Assembly (NCBI RefSeq): GCF_003751785.1
Contig: NZ_RKIE01000002.1
Span: forward strand, 558,001 to 622,000
Origin: Frigoribacterium sp. PhB160
GTDB taxonomy: Bacteria > Actinomycetota > Actinomycetes > Actinomycetales > Microbacteriaceae
Reading direction: 5' to 3'
DNA length: 64,000 nt
The position numbers and the translations under genes are program-made. Each line of letters opens with the position of its first letter. Positions within the stretch are counted from its first letter, which is position 1. The notes below the pieces were generated by a model, which was given only the letters and a program-made list of their open reading frames with translations, was not told the DNA's origin and searched no databases. Below are positions 32,347-39,703 of this stretch, in pieces.

Positions 32347-33390
32347 ATGGCACTCTTCGACACGCCCCTCCCCGGCGTGTCCTACGTCATGCCCGTGCTC
32401 AACGAGGAGCGCGAGATCCGGGCGGCCGTCGAGAGCCTCGTCGCGCAGGACTACGAGGGCCCCTTCGAGGTGCTGCTCGCGCTCGGCCCGAGCGTCGACC
32501 GCACGAACGAGGTCGTCGCCGAGATGTCGGCGGCCGACCCGCGCATCCGCAGCCTGCCGAACCCCGTCGGCTCGACCCCGGCCGGCCTCAACGTCGCCAT
32601 CCGTGCCTCGGTGCACCCGGTCACGGTCCGCGTCGACGCCCACTCCGTCCTGCCGCCCGAGTACACCCGCCTCGCCGTCGAGGCGCTCCGGCGCAGCGGT
32701 GCCGACAACGTCGGCGGCATCATGCTCGCCGAGGGCCGCACCCCCTTCGAGAAGGCCGTCGCCCGGGCCTACGGCAGCCGGGTGGGCCTCGGCGGCACGC
32801 CCCACCACGTCGGAGGCGCGGAGGGGCCCACCGAGACCGCGTACCTGGGCGTGTTCGTGCGGTCGCGCCTGCTCGAGGTCGGGCTCTTCGACGAGGGAGT
32901 CAAGCGGGGCCAGGACTGGGAGCTGAACCGCCGCCTGAGGGCGTCGGGCGGCACCGTCTGGTTCACGCCCGAGCTCGTGGTCACGTACCGTCCCCGTCCC
33001 AGCCTGCGCAAGCTCGCGCGCCAGTTCGTCGCGACGGGCCTGTGGCGGGGAGAGCTCTCGCGGCGCTTCCCCCGGGCGAACACCGTGCGGTACCTCGTGC
33101 CGCCCGCGATGGTCGTCGGCGCGAGCCTCGGCCTGCTCGTGGGCCTCGTCGGCGTCGTCGGGGCGATGACGGGCAGCGGCCTGGCCTGGGCGATGCTCGG
33201 CTTCGTCGTGCCGGGCGTGTACCTCGCCTTCGTGCTCGCGGCGGCCGTGCTCGCCGCCCGGGGCGAGGACCTCCGCACGCGCCTGTGGTTTCTCGTAGTC
33301 TTGCCTTCCATCCACTTCGGCTGGGGATTCGGCTTCGTCTTCGGGTTCCTGAACCTGACGAAGAACATCACCGCTCACACCGGGAGGTAG
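32347..33390 (+). CDS. Glycosyltransferase family 2 (ExoA-like), membrane-associated
   Basis: A 347-residue enzyme. The GT-A domain begins SYVMPVLNEEREIRAAV; the nucleotide-sugar site includes TVRVDAHSVLPPEY (DxH in place of DxD) and the acceptor region has KRGQDWELNRRLRASG (ExxxxR-like). Three hydrophobic segments close the protein (about residues 245-275, 285-310, 318-340), as in ExoA-type transferases that act on lipid-linked glycans at the inner face of the membrane. Sugar and acceptor are unknown. The ATG at 32347 is preferred to the GTG at 32311 because the protein family starts here and GAGG lies upstream. First gene of a four-gene arm with spacing of 6 nt or less up to 35078. Confidence 0.85.
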   Translation: MALFDTPLPGVSYVMPVLNEEREIRAAVESLVAQDYEGPFEVLLALGPSVDRTNEVVAEMSAADPRIRSLPNPVGSTPAGLNVAIRASVHPVTVRVDAHSVLPPEYTRLAVEALRRSGADNVGGIMLAEGRTPFEKAVARAYGSRVGLGGTPHHVGGAEGPTETAYLGVFVRSRLLEVGLFDEGVKRGQDWELNRRLRASGGTVWFTPELVVTYRPRPSLRKLARQFVATGLWRGELSRRFPRANTVRYLVPPAMVVGASLGLLVGLVGVVGAMTGSGLAWAMLGFVVPGVYLAFVLAAAVLAARGEDLRTRLWFLVVLPSIHFGWGFGFVFGFLNLTKNITAHTGR

Positions 33391-33396
33391 CAGCCC

Positions 33397-34206
33397 TTGA
33401 CCGCGCTGCCCACGAGGCCGACCTCGATCGACGAGCTCCGCCGCGTCGCCCAGCCGCCCGAGGTCCGCAGCCGGGCCAACGCCGAGCACTGGACCGCGTC
33501 GCTCTACCTGCGCGACGTGTCGCCGTACCTGACCTGGTGGCTGCTCAAGACGAGCATCTCGGCCAACGGCGTCACGGGGCTCATGATCCTCACCGGCTGG
33601 GCGACCGCGGCCGCGCTGCTCGTCCCCGGCATCGGCGGGGCGATGCTGGCGCTCGTGCTCGGCCAGCTGCAGATGCTCGTCGACTGCTGCGACGGCGAGG
33701 TGGCGCGCTGGCGGGGCAGCAGCTCGCCCGCGGGCGTGTTCCTCGACAAGGTCGGGCACTACTCGACGGAGGCACTGATCCCGGTGGTGCTCGGGGTGCG
33801 GGCCGCGGGCTGGCCGTTCGACGCCCCCGCCGACTACCTCTGGACGACCCTCGGGCTGGCGCTCGCCCTCGTCATCGTCCTCAACAAGGCCCTCAACGAC
33901 ATGGTGCACGTGGCGCGGGCCGCGGCCGGCCTGACCCGCCTCGAGGACAAGAAGGGCGGCGTCACCGTGCCGAGCGGGCGACTGCTCTCGCGCCTCCGCT
34001 CGGCCGCGAGGTTCGTGCCGTTCCACCGGCTCTACCACTCCGTCGAGCTGACCATGCTCGCCGTCGTCGCGGCCCTCGTCGGCCTCGTCCTCGACGACCC
34101 GCTGCTCGCCGACCGGGCCCTCCTCGTCGTGCTGCTGCCGCTGTCGGTCCTGGCCCTCGGCGGGCACTTCGTCGCCATCATGGCGTCGCGCCGGGTGCGC
34201 TCCTGA
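33397..34206 (+). CDS. CDP-alcohol phosphatidyltransferase family membrane enzyme
   Basis: A 269-residue enzyme with about six membrane helices. The family motif lies at about residues 88-117: DCCDGEVARWRG followed by GVFLDKVGHYSTE. The usual pattern is D-x2-DG-x2-AR-x8-G-x3-D-x3-D. All residues are present except the final Asp, which is His here (DKVGH). These enzymes transfer a phospho-alcohol from a CDP-activated donor. In this locus the donor could be the product of the cytidylyltransferase at 39704-40432, to build a phosphodiester-linked wall polymer; that link is inference. TTG start at 33397 with GGGAGG about 9 nt upstream. Confidence 0.85.
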   Translation: MTALPTRPTSIDELRRVAQPPEVRSRANAEHWTASLYLRDVSPYLTWWLLKTSISANGVTGLMILTGWATAAALLVPGIGGAMLALVLGQLQMLVDCCDGEVARWRGSSSPAGVFLDKVGHYSTEALIPVVLGVRAAGWPFDAPADYLWTTLGLALALVIVLNKALNDMVHVARAAAGLTRLEDKKGGVTVPSGRLLSRLRSAARFVPFHRLYHSVELTMLAVVAALVGLVLDDPLLADRALLVVLLPLSVLALGGHFVAIMASRRVRS

Positions 34207-35078
34207 GCGCGGGGCGTCCGACGGTCGGCGTCGTCAGCCTGACGCAGGGCCGGCGGCCCGCCGACCTCGCCCGCGGCCTCGAGAGCCTCCTCGCCCAGGA
34301 GGGCGTCGACGTCGACGTCGTCTGCGTCGGCAACGGCGGCGGACCCGGGGCCGTGCCCGAGGGCGTCCGCGTGCTCCAGCTCCCCGAGAACGCCGGCATC
34401 CCCGCCGGGCGCAACCGGGGGGCCGAGCTGGTGGCCGGCGACTACGTCTTCTTCCTCGACGACGACGCCAGCCTGCCGTCGCCGACGTTCCTCCTCGACG
34501 CTGTGGCGCTGCTCCGCCGCGAGGGCGACGTGGGCCTCCTCCAGCCGCGCGTCGTCGACCCCTCGGGGGTCGCGAGCCCGCGCCGCTGGATCCCGCGCCT
34601 CCGCAAGGGCGACCCGGCCGAGAGCAGCGACGTGTTCTCCGTCTGGGAGGGGGCGACCCTCCTCCCGCGCGACGTCTTCGACGCCTGCGGCGGCTGGGGC
34701 GAGCCCTACTTCTACGCCCACGAGGGCATCGAGCTCGCCTGGCGCGTCTGGGCCCAGGGCCGGCGCGTCCGGTATGCGGGCGACCTCGTCGCCCACCACC
34801 CGGCGATCGACCCCGCCCGCCATGCCGAGTACCACCGCCTGAACGCCCGCAACCGGGTCTGGCTGGCGAAGCGCAACCTGCCCTGGCCGCTCGTCCCGGT
34901 CTACGTCGGCTCCTGGACCGCCGTCCAGGTCCTCCGCTGGGCGACGACCCCCCGTCGTCTCGGCGCGTGGTTCGGCGGCTGGGCGGAGGGCTGGCGCACG
35001 TCGCCCGGCGGACGGCGCTCGATGGGCTGGGCGACGGTGGCCCGCATGGCGCGTTCGGGGCGACCCCCCGTCATCTAG
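34203..35078 (+). CDS. Glycosyltransferase family 2 (rhamnosyltransferase-like), probable CTG start
   Basis: A 291-residue GT-A glycosyltransferase: VGVVSLTQGRRPADLARGL at the N-terminus, LPENAGIPAGRNRGAEL, the donor-metal motif YVFFLDDDASLPSP (DDD), VWEGATLLPRDVFDACGGW and FFYAHEGIELAWRVW-type catalytic region (EG.ELAWR). It ends with an amphipathic basic tail. No ATG, GTG or TTG occurs in frame near the domain start. The only sensible initiator is CTG 34203, which overlaps the upstream stop as CTGA and is expected to be coupled to it. The first GTG downstream would delete the nucleotide-binding strand. Confidence 0.78.
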   Translation: MSAGRPTVGVVSLTQGRRPADLARGLESLLAQEGVDVDVVCVGNGGGPGAVPEGVRVLQLPENAGIPAGRNRGAELVAGDYVFFLDDDASLPSPTFLLDAVALLRREGDVGLLQPRVVDPSGVASPRRWIPRLRKGDPAESSDVFSVWEGATLLPRDVFDACGGWGEPYFYAHEGIELAWRVWAQGRRVRYAGDLVAHHPAIDPARHAEYHRLNARNRVWLAKRNLPWPLVPVYVGSWTAVQVLRWATTPRRLGAWFGGWAEGWRTSPGGRRSMGWATVARMARSGRPPVI

Positions 35079-35094
35079 GCGCGCGTGCTCCGGT

Positions 35095-35100
35095 TAGCCT
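35095..35100 (+). promoter_or_regulatory. -10 element TAGCCT before the glycerophosphotransferase gene
   Basis: TAGCCT in the 74-nt gap after the glycosyltransferase, about 53 nt before the GTG at 35153. Suggests an additional internal promoter. Confidence 0.4.
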
Positions 35101-35152
35101 GGTGGGGTGCGGTGCTCCCGGTCGCACGACGCCCGATGAACGGAGGACCTCC

Positions 35153-36478
35153 GTGCCCTTGATCAGGGACCTCTCCCTCGCCCGCGGACTCGCGACGCGG
35201 GCCCTGCGGTCGCGGCGGCAGCGACGCCGGCTCGACGCCATGGGGGCCGAGCGGCAGGCCCGCGAGCCGGAGCCCGGCACCGTGCGCGTCGCCGTCTACT
35301 TCGCCGACTCGGCCGTGAACATGTACCAGATCCGCCAGTGGTACGGCCCTCTCGCCCACCTGGCCCGCACGGTCCCGGTCGCCATCGTCTCGCGGTCGCC
35401 GGGTGCCATGCTCACGCTTCTCGAGGAGTCGCCGGTGCCGGTCGTCTACGCCCGGCGCGTGACCGACCTCGAGGCCTTCGTCGAGGCGCAGCCCCTCGCC
35501 CTCACGCTCTACGTCAACCAGAACGCGAAGAACTTCCAGATGATGCGCTACGGCCGCATGTGGCACGTCTTCGTGAACCACGGCGAGAGCGACAAGATGT
35601 ACATGACGACCAACCAGTTCAAGGCGTACGACTACGCCTTCGTCGCCGGGGACGCCGCCCGCGCGCGGCTCGAGGCCAAGCTCTGGGACTACGACCTCGA
35701 CAAGCGCGCCGTGCCGATCGGCCGACCGCAGACCGACCACCTCGACGGCACCCCGCCCTTCGTGCCCGACGACCGGACGGTCGTCCTGTACGCCCCGACC
35801 TGGGAGGGCGACCGGTCGTCGGCAGCCTACGGGTCGATCGCCTCGCACGGCACCGCGCTCGCGCGTGCCGTCCTCGCGAGCCCTCGTCACCGGCTGGTCT
35901 ACCGGCCCCACCCGCGCAGCGGCGTCGTCGACCGCGACTACCGGCGTGCCCACCAGGAGATCGTCGCGGCCATCGCCGCCGCCGACCCCGCGGCCGGGCA
36001 CCTCCACGACGCCGGGGGAGAGCTCGGCTGGCAGCTCGCCGTCGCCGACGTGGCCGTGACGGACATCTCGGCCATGGTCTACGACCGCCTCGCCACGGGC
36101 AAGCCGCTCCTGGTCACCCGCCCGACGTCGCCCGACGCGGACGTCGACGAGCAGGGCTACCTCGGCGCGGCCGAGTGGCTGACCGCCGACGACGCGTCCG
36201 CCGTCGTCGAGGTCGTCGACCGGCTGCTCGCCGACCCGGACGCCGCGGGGCGCCTCGACCACTGGGTGCAGCGACACTTCGGCGACACGACGCCGGGTGC
36301 CGCGACGGCGCGGTTCGAGGCGGCGGTCGGCCGCCTCGTGGCCCTGCGGGACGAGTACGCCGCGCGCGACGAGGCGTCGGCCGCCCCGGCCCCGCGCCCG
36401 TCGTCACGGCCCGGGGACGCCGAGGCCCGCCGACGATCGCTCGTGGTCGACGACGACGGCGACGACGGTCTCGACTGA
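35153..36478 (+). CDS. CDP-glycerol glycerophosphotransferase family protein (TagF/TarF-like)
   Basis: A 441-residue GT-B-like polyol-phosphate polymerase. The N-terminal part (about residues 40-190) has VRVAVYFADSAVNMYQ, WHVFVNHGESDKMYMTTN and YDYAFVAGDAARARL. The C-terminal CDP-polyol-binding half has VVLYAPTWEGDRSSAAYG, LVYRPHPRSGVVDRDY and VAVTDISAMVYDRLATGKPLLV, which carry the conserved APTWEG, RPHP and SDISAM-type motifs of the family (here TDISAM). These enzymes add glycerol- or ribitol-phosphate units to teichoic-acid-like chains. The GTG has GGAGG 6 nt upstream. A Pro/Arg-rich tail follows residue ~415. Confidence 0.87.
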   Translation: MPLIRDLSLARGLATRALRSRRQRRRLDAMGAERQAREPEPGTVRVAVYFADSAVNMYQIRQWYGPLAHLARTVPVAIVSRSPGAMLTLLEESPVPVVYARRVTDLEAFVEAQPLALTLYVNQNAKNFQMMRYGRMWHVFVNHGESDKMYMTTNQFKAYDYAFVAGDAARARLEAKLWDYDLDKRAVPIGRPQTDHLDGTPPFVPDDRTVVLYAPTWEGDRSSAAYGSIASHGTALARAVLASPRHRLVYRPHPRSGVVDRDYRRAHQEIVAAIAAADPAAGHLHDAGGELGWQLAVADVAVTDISAMVYDRLATGKPLLVTRPTSPDADVDEQGYLGAAEWLTADDASAVVEVVDRLLADPDAAGRLDHWVQRHFGDTTPGAATARFEAAVGRLVALRDEYAARDEASAAPAPRPSSRPGDAEARRRSLVVDDDGDDGLD

Positions 36479-36496
36479 GCGGTCGACGCGGCGCGT

Positions 36497-36512
36497 GAGG
36501 CATGTGTGCCTC
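36497..36512 (+). terminator. Small hairpin after the glycerophosphotransferase gene
   Basis: GAGGCA-TGTG-TGCCTC, 6-bp stem, in a 98-nt gap that is AT-richer than its surroundings. A terminator or a regulator-binding inverted repeat are both possible. Confidence 0.35.
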
Positions 36513-36576
36513 CTGCCTGCAATCCCAGGTGTTCTGCACTCTGGATTCACAGCGCTCAGATGCGTATCCATGAGGT

Positions 36577-36885
36577 ATGCCTGAGCCCTCGTCGCCCGCT
36601 GCCCGCCTCTTCGGGGACCGCGTCCGTGCCGAGCGGCAACGGCTCGGGCTGAGCCAGGACGAGGTCGCCCACCTGGCAGGGATGAACGTGTCGAACTACG
36701 GCAAGATCGAGCGCGGCGTCGGCAACCCCGTGCTGCACACGATCGTCCGACTCGCGGTCGTGCTCGGCGTCGACCCGGCCGTGTTCGTGGCGGAGATGTC
36801 GAGCGAGCACCTCCCGCCCGTCATCGAGACCTTCTCCGCTGCCGACTACGTGGCCGAGCGTCGAGCCCGGGCCGCCCGCCCGTAG
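36577..36885 (+). CDS. XRE-family helix-turn-helix regulator
   Basis: A 102-residue DNA-binding protein that is little more than a Cro/C1 HTH domain (about residues 8-72): LFGDRVRAERQRLGLSQDEV, AHLAGMNVSNYGKIERGVGN, LHTIVRLAVVLGVDPAVF. There is no sensor domain, so any response must come through DNA binding alone or a partner. Position between the two converging arms of the glycopolymer locus makes local regulation possible but not shown. TGAGGT lies 0-6 nt before the ATG and TATCCA ends 6 nt before it, so leaderless expression is also possible. Confidence 0.8.
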   Translation: MPEPSSPAARLFGDRVRAERQRLGLSQDEVAHLAGMNVSNYGKIERGVGNPVLHTIVRLAVVLGVDPAVFVAEMSSEHLPPVIETFSAADYVAERRARAARP

Positions 36886-36897
36886 GCGTGGCCCCGG

Positions 36898-37173
36898 TCA
36901 GAAGCTGAAGCGCCAGAGGTACTCTTCGCCGGTGGGGCGGAACCAGCGGACGACGGCGATCGCGCTGCGGCTGAGCTCGATGCCGATGACGCTGACGGTC
37001 ATCGACGCGCCGGGCTCGAGCCGCGTCGAGGCGACCGGGACGAGCAGGCCGCACCCCAGCAACGTCACCCGGAGCCCGAGCACGGGCTCGTCGCCGCGGT
37101 TGACGAGCCGGTGGACGCGGGGTGCCCGACTGCGGTCGAGCTCGAACGGGACGGCGTAGGCGGGGGTGAGCAT
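36898..37173 (-). CDS. Small hypothetical protein
   Basis: A 91-residue protein, mostly beta-strand in pattern: LTPAYAVPFELDRSR, HRLVNRGDEPVLGLRVTLLG, LEPGASMTVSVIGIEL, VVRWFRPTGEEYLWRF. The alternation of strands and the GDEPV.GLRV / PGAS.TV motif resembles an immunoglobulin-like or CARDB-type beta-sandwich, but no family is recognised. There is no signal peptide. The ATG at 37173 is chosen over the one at 37233 because TACGGT ends 6 nt upstream of it, which makes a leaderless mRNA starting there. Confidence 0.6.
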   Translation of the reverse strand: MLTPAYAVPFELDRSRAPRVHRLVNRGDEPVLGLRVTLLGCGLLVPVASTRLEPGASMTVSVIGIELSRSAIAVVRWFRPTGEEYLWRFSF

Positions 37174-37179
37174 GGCGGC

Positions 37180-37185
37180 ACCGTA
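37180..37185 (-). promoter_or_regulatory. -10 element TACGGT, leaderless promoter of the small hypothetical gene
   Basis: TACGGT on the minus strand ends 6 nt before ATG 37173. Confidence 0.5.
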
Positions 37186-37217
37186 GGGCGAGCCCGCGAC
37201 GTCGACGCGGAGATGCT

Positions 37218-37273
37218 GGGGAGGAGGCGCCACCGGGGAGGAGGCGCGAGGCCGGGGACGGTGGAGGCGCGGG
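37218..37273. repeat. Three GGAGGCGC motif copies between two genes
   Basis: GGGGAGGAGGCGC at 37218-37230 and again at 37235-37247 (17-bp spacing), then GGTGGAGGCGCGGG at 37260-37273. They lie downstream of the EcsC-like gene (minus strand), matching the 3'-end placement of the motif elsewhere in the window. Confidence 0.6.
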
Positions 37274-37290
37274 CGGTCGACCGCGCGGGC

Positions 37291-38070
37291 TCAGGCCTCG
37301 AGCTCGGGCGGGAACGACGACGGGGCCGGTCCGAAGGCCGCCCGGGCGCTCGTGACGACCTTGCGGCCCAGCATGTGGTTGCCCGCGCCGCCGACGACGG
37401 CGCCGATGCCGAAGGGCACCGCACGCCCGAGGATGGTCGCGCCCTGCGAGGCCGCGAAGCGCCGGACGAAGTGCTTCCTCACCGTGTCGGTGAGGCCGCC
37501 GAGCGCTGCCTTCGGCACCTTCTCGGTGACGAGCTCGCCCCAGAAGGCCGTCCGGGCCGGGGCCGTGCCGATCGCCTCGCCCGCGAACTGCCTCACGAGC
37601 GCCGCCCCCGGGGTGCCGAGGATCATCGTCATGACGAGCGCTCGGGCCCGCTCGGGGTCCGTGACGGCGATGCCGTGCACCTCGGTGACGGACTGGGCGA
37701 AGAGCGCGCTGGCCTCGAGGAACCCGGCGGTCTCGACGCCGGAGAGCGCGAGGGCGACGCCCCAGCCCACGCCGGGCACGACGGCGCTGGCCCCGACGGC
37801 CGCGCCGCCGGTCGTGACCGCGGCCAGGTACTCGCGCTCGAGGATGCGGATCAGCTGTTCCGGCGAGGCCTTCTTGTGCCGACGACGCAGTGCGCGGACG
37901 TGGCGGACGGCGACCGGCCGCTGCACCGACAGCACGCGGTCGAGCCGCCGGAGCCAGGGGGAGGACTCGAGGTCCGCCTGGTCGTCGTCGTCCTTGGTCT
38001 CGGGGGTCGACTCGAGGGGGCGGTCGCCCGTGACGTAGGGGTCGAGCGGCTGGTCGTTCTCGGCGGGCAT
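37291..38070 (-). CDS. EcsC-like membrane-associated protein
   Basis: A 259-residue protein. After an acidic N-terminus (residues 1-40) and a basic helix (RHVRALRRRHKK), it has glycine/alanine-rich hydrophobic helices: VVPGVGWGVALALSGVETAG (about 100-120) and VPFGIGAVVGGAGNHMLG (about 220-238), followed by RKVVTSARAAFGP. This order resembles the EcsC family, whose role (secretion-related in Bacillus) is poorly defined; the match is by pattern only. It follows the ABC exporter ATPase with 9 nt between, but has its own TAGGCT hexamer 6 nt before the ATG, so it can be transcribed both ways. Confidence 0.55.
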   Translation of the reverse strand: MPAENDQPLDPYVTGDRPLESTPETKDDDDQADLESSPWLRRLDRVLSVQRPVAVRHVRALRRRHKKASPEQLIRILEREYLAAVTTGGAAVGASAVVPGVGWGVALALSGVETAGFLEASALFAQSVTEVHGIAVTDPERARALVMTMILGTPGAALVRQFAGEAIGTAPARTAFWGELVTEKVPKAALGGLTDTVRKHFVRRFAASQGATILGRAVPFGIGAVVGGAGNHMLGRKVVTSARAAFGPAPSSFPPELEA

Positions 38071-38076
38071 CGCCAG

Positions 38077-38082
38077 AGCCTA
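38077..38082 (-). promoter_or_regulatory. -10 element TAGGCT, internal leaderless promoter of the EcsC-like gene
   Basis: TAGGCT on the minus strand, spanning the stop codon of the ABC ATPase gene, ends 6 nt before ATG 38070. Confidence 0.5.
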
Positions 38083-38856
38083 CGCCGCGGGCCGGGGAGG
38101 ATGGTCGGAGCGGTAGCGGGCCAGCGCCTCCTCGATGGGGCCGTCCAGCACGAGCTGACCGCCGTCCAGGTAGAGGCCGCGGTCGCAGAAGCGCTTGAGG
38201 TCGCGCTCGTTGTGCGACACGAGGAAGAGGGTGCGACCGTCGGCGAGCATCTGCTCGATGCGGCGGTAGCACTTCTCGCGGAAGGCCGCGTCGCCGACCG
38301 CCAGCACCTCGTCGACCAGGATGACGGGCTCGTCGAGGCGCGAGATCACCGCGAAGGCGATGCGGACCTTCATGCCGCTGGAGAGGTGCTTGTAGGGCGT
38401 GTCTACGAAGGCCGCGATCTCGGCGAAGTCGATGATCTCGTCGAAGCGCTCGTCGATCTCGGCCCGGCTCATGCCGTGCAGCCCCGCCGTCAGGTAGACG
38501 TTGTCGCGCACCGTCAGGTCGGCCACGAAGCCGCCGGTGATCTCGATGAGCGGCGCCACCCCGCCGCGCACGACGACGTGCCCGGTGTCGGGGAGGATCA
38601 CCTCGGCCACGAGCTTGAGCAGGGTCGACTTGCCCTGGCCGTTGCGGCCCACCACGCCGATGGCCTCACCGGGCCGGACGTCGAACGAGACGTCGCGGAG
38701 GGCCCAGAACTCGCCCGGACGGCTTCGACGGCGGCTGTCGGAGAAGAGGTCCTTGAACGACCGACGCCCTCGGCGGTTGCGGCGGAAGCGGATCCCGACC
38801 CCGGCCACGCTGATCACGGGCGCCGTGGCGCCGGCGGGGGATGAGACGTCGTCCAT
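38080..38856 (-). CDS. ABC exporter ATP-binding subunit, teichoic-acid/polysaccharide type (TagH/Wzt-like)
   Basis: A 258-residue nucleotide-binding subunit. Motifs: Walker A GVVGRNGQGKSTLLKLV, Q-loop region PLIEITGGFVADLTVRDN, signature LSSGMKVRIAF, Walker B PVILVDEVLAVGDAAFREKC and H-loop LFLVSHNERDLKRF. The ELTVRENVYL-like segment, and the VGDxxFxxKC stretch after Walker B, are diagnostic of TagH/Wzt ATPases that drive export of undecaprenyl-linked polymers. There is no C-terminal carbohydrate-binding domain. The ATG overlaps the permease stop (TGATG), so the two are translated together. Confidence 0.92.
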   Translation of the reverse strand: MDDVSSPAGATAPVISVAGVGIRFRRNRRGRRSFKDLFSDSRRRSRPGEFWALRDVSFDVRPGEAIGVVGRNGQGKSTLLKLVAEVILPDTGHVVVRGGVAPLIEITGGFVADLTVRDNVYLTAGLHGMSRAEIDERFDEIIDFAEIAAFVDTPYKHLSSGMKVRIAFAVISRLDEPVILVDEVLAVGDAAFREKCYRRIEQMLADGRTLFLVSHNERDLKRFCDRGLYLDGGQLVLDGPIEEALARYRSDHPPRPAA

Positions 38857-39653
38857 CAGATCTCCTTCAGCACGGCGCGCTCGCTGCGGCGGAACACGAC
38901 GAGGCCGACGGCCAGCAACGCGAGGCACATGCCTCCGCCGACGACCGCCTCGAGGACGTCGAGCTGCTCCGGGAAGAAGGCCGAGCGGTACAGCCCGAAG
39001 ATGCCGCTCAGCGGGTTGAAGGCCGCCAGCACGTGCAGCTGCTCGGGCAGGTCGTTCGTGCCGTAGATGATCGGCGACGCGTAGAAGAGGAACCGCAGGG
39101 CCAGCTTCGTGGCTCGCTCGAGGTCGCGGAAGAACACGACGAGCGGAGCGACGATCAGCCCGACGCCGGCCACGAGCACGGCCTGCATCACCATCGCCAG
39201 GGGGAAGAAGACGACCTGCCAGTGCAGGTGCGCACCCCCGAGCACGGCGAACAGCGCCAGCACGGGGAGGCTCAGGGCGAATTCGATGCCCTTCGACCCG
39301 ACGAGGCGGAGCACCCAGATCGTGCGGGGGATCTTCGTCGACCGCACGAGCTTGGCCTCGCGGAGGAACGCCCGGGTGCTGTCCGAGACGGCGCCGTTGA
39401 ACCACATCCACGGCAGGAGCCCGCTGAGGAGGAACACGATGTACGGCTCGGCCCCGACGTCGCGCTGGAACACGACCTGGAAGACGAAGTAGTAGATGCC
39501 CGCCATGACGAGCGGGTCGAGGATCGACCAGACGTAGCCGAGCGCCGAGGTCGAGTAGCGGACCTTGAGGTCGCGACTCGTCAGCAGCCACAGGGTCTGG
39601 CGGTAGCGGGCGGCACCGGATCGGCGCGGGCGCTCGGCCAGGGCAGTGCTCAC
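38856..39653 (-). CDS. ABC-2 type exporter permease, teichoic-acid/polysaccharide type (TagG/Wzm-like)
   Basis: A 265-residue permease with six membrane helices. Family features: the amphipathic N-terminal LLTSRDLKVRYSTSALGYVW, the re-entrant SGLLPWMWFNGAVSDSTRAF, the loop KIPRTIWVLRLVGSKGIEF and FYASPIIYGTNDLPEQLHVLAAFNPLSG in short form. These are the TagG/Wzm hallmarks (tryptophan-rich start, NPLSG). It exports lipid-linked wall glycopolymer with the ATPase encoded next. GTG start 39653 with GAGGA 5 nt upstream. It lies 50 nt after the cytidylyltransferase gene. Confidence 0.92.
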   Translation of the reverse strand: MSTALAERPRRSGAARYRQTLWLLTSRDLKVRYSTSALGYVWSILDPLVMAGIYYFVFQVVFQRDVGAEPYIVFLLSGLLPWMWFNGAVSDSTRAFLREAKLVRSTKIPRTIWVLRLVGSKGIEFALSLPVLALFAVLGGAHLHWQVVFFPLAMVMQAVLVAGVGLIVAPLVVFFRDLERATKLALRFLFYASPIIYGTNDLPEQLHVLAAFNPLSGIFGLYRSAFFPEQLDVLEAVVGGGMCLALLAVGLVVFRRSERAVLKEI

Positions 39654-39703
39654 GGTCGTCCTCAGCGGTCGGGGGACACCCCCGAGCGCCTGGCGCCCGG
39701 TGA

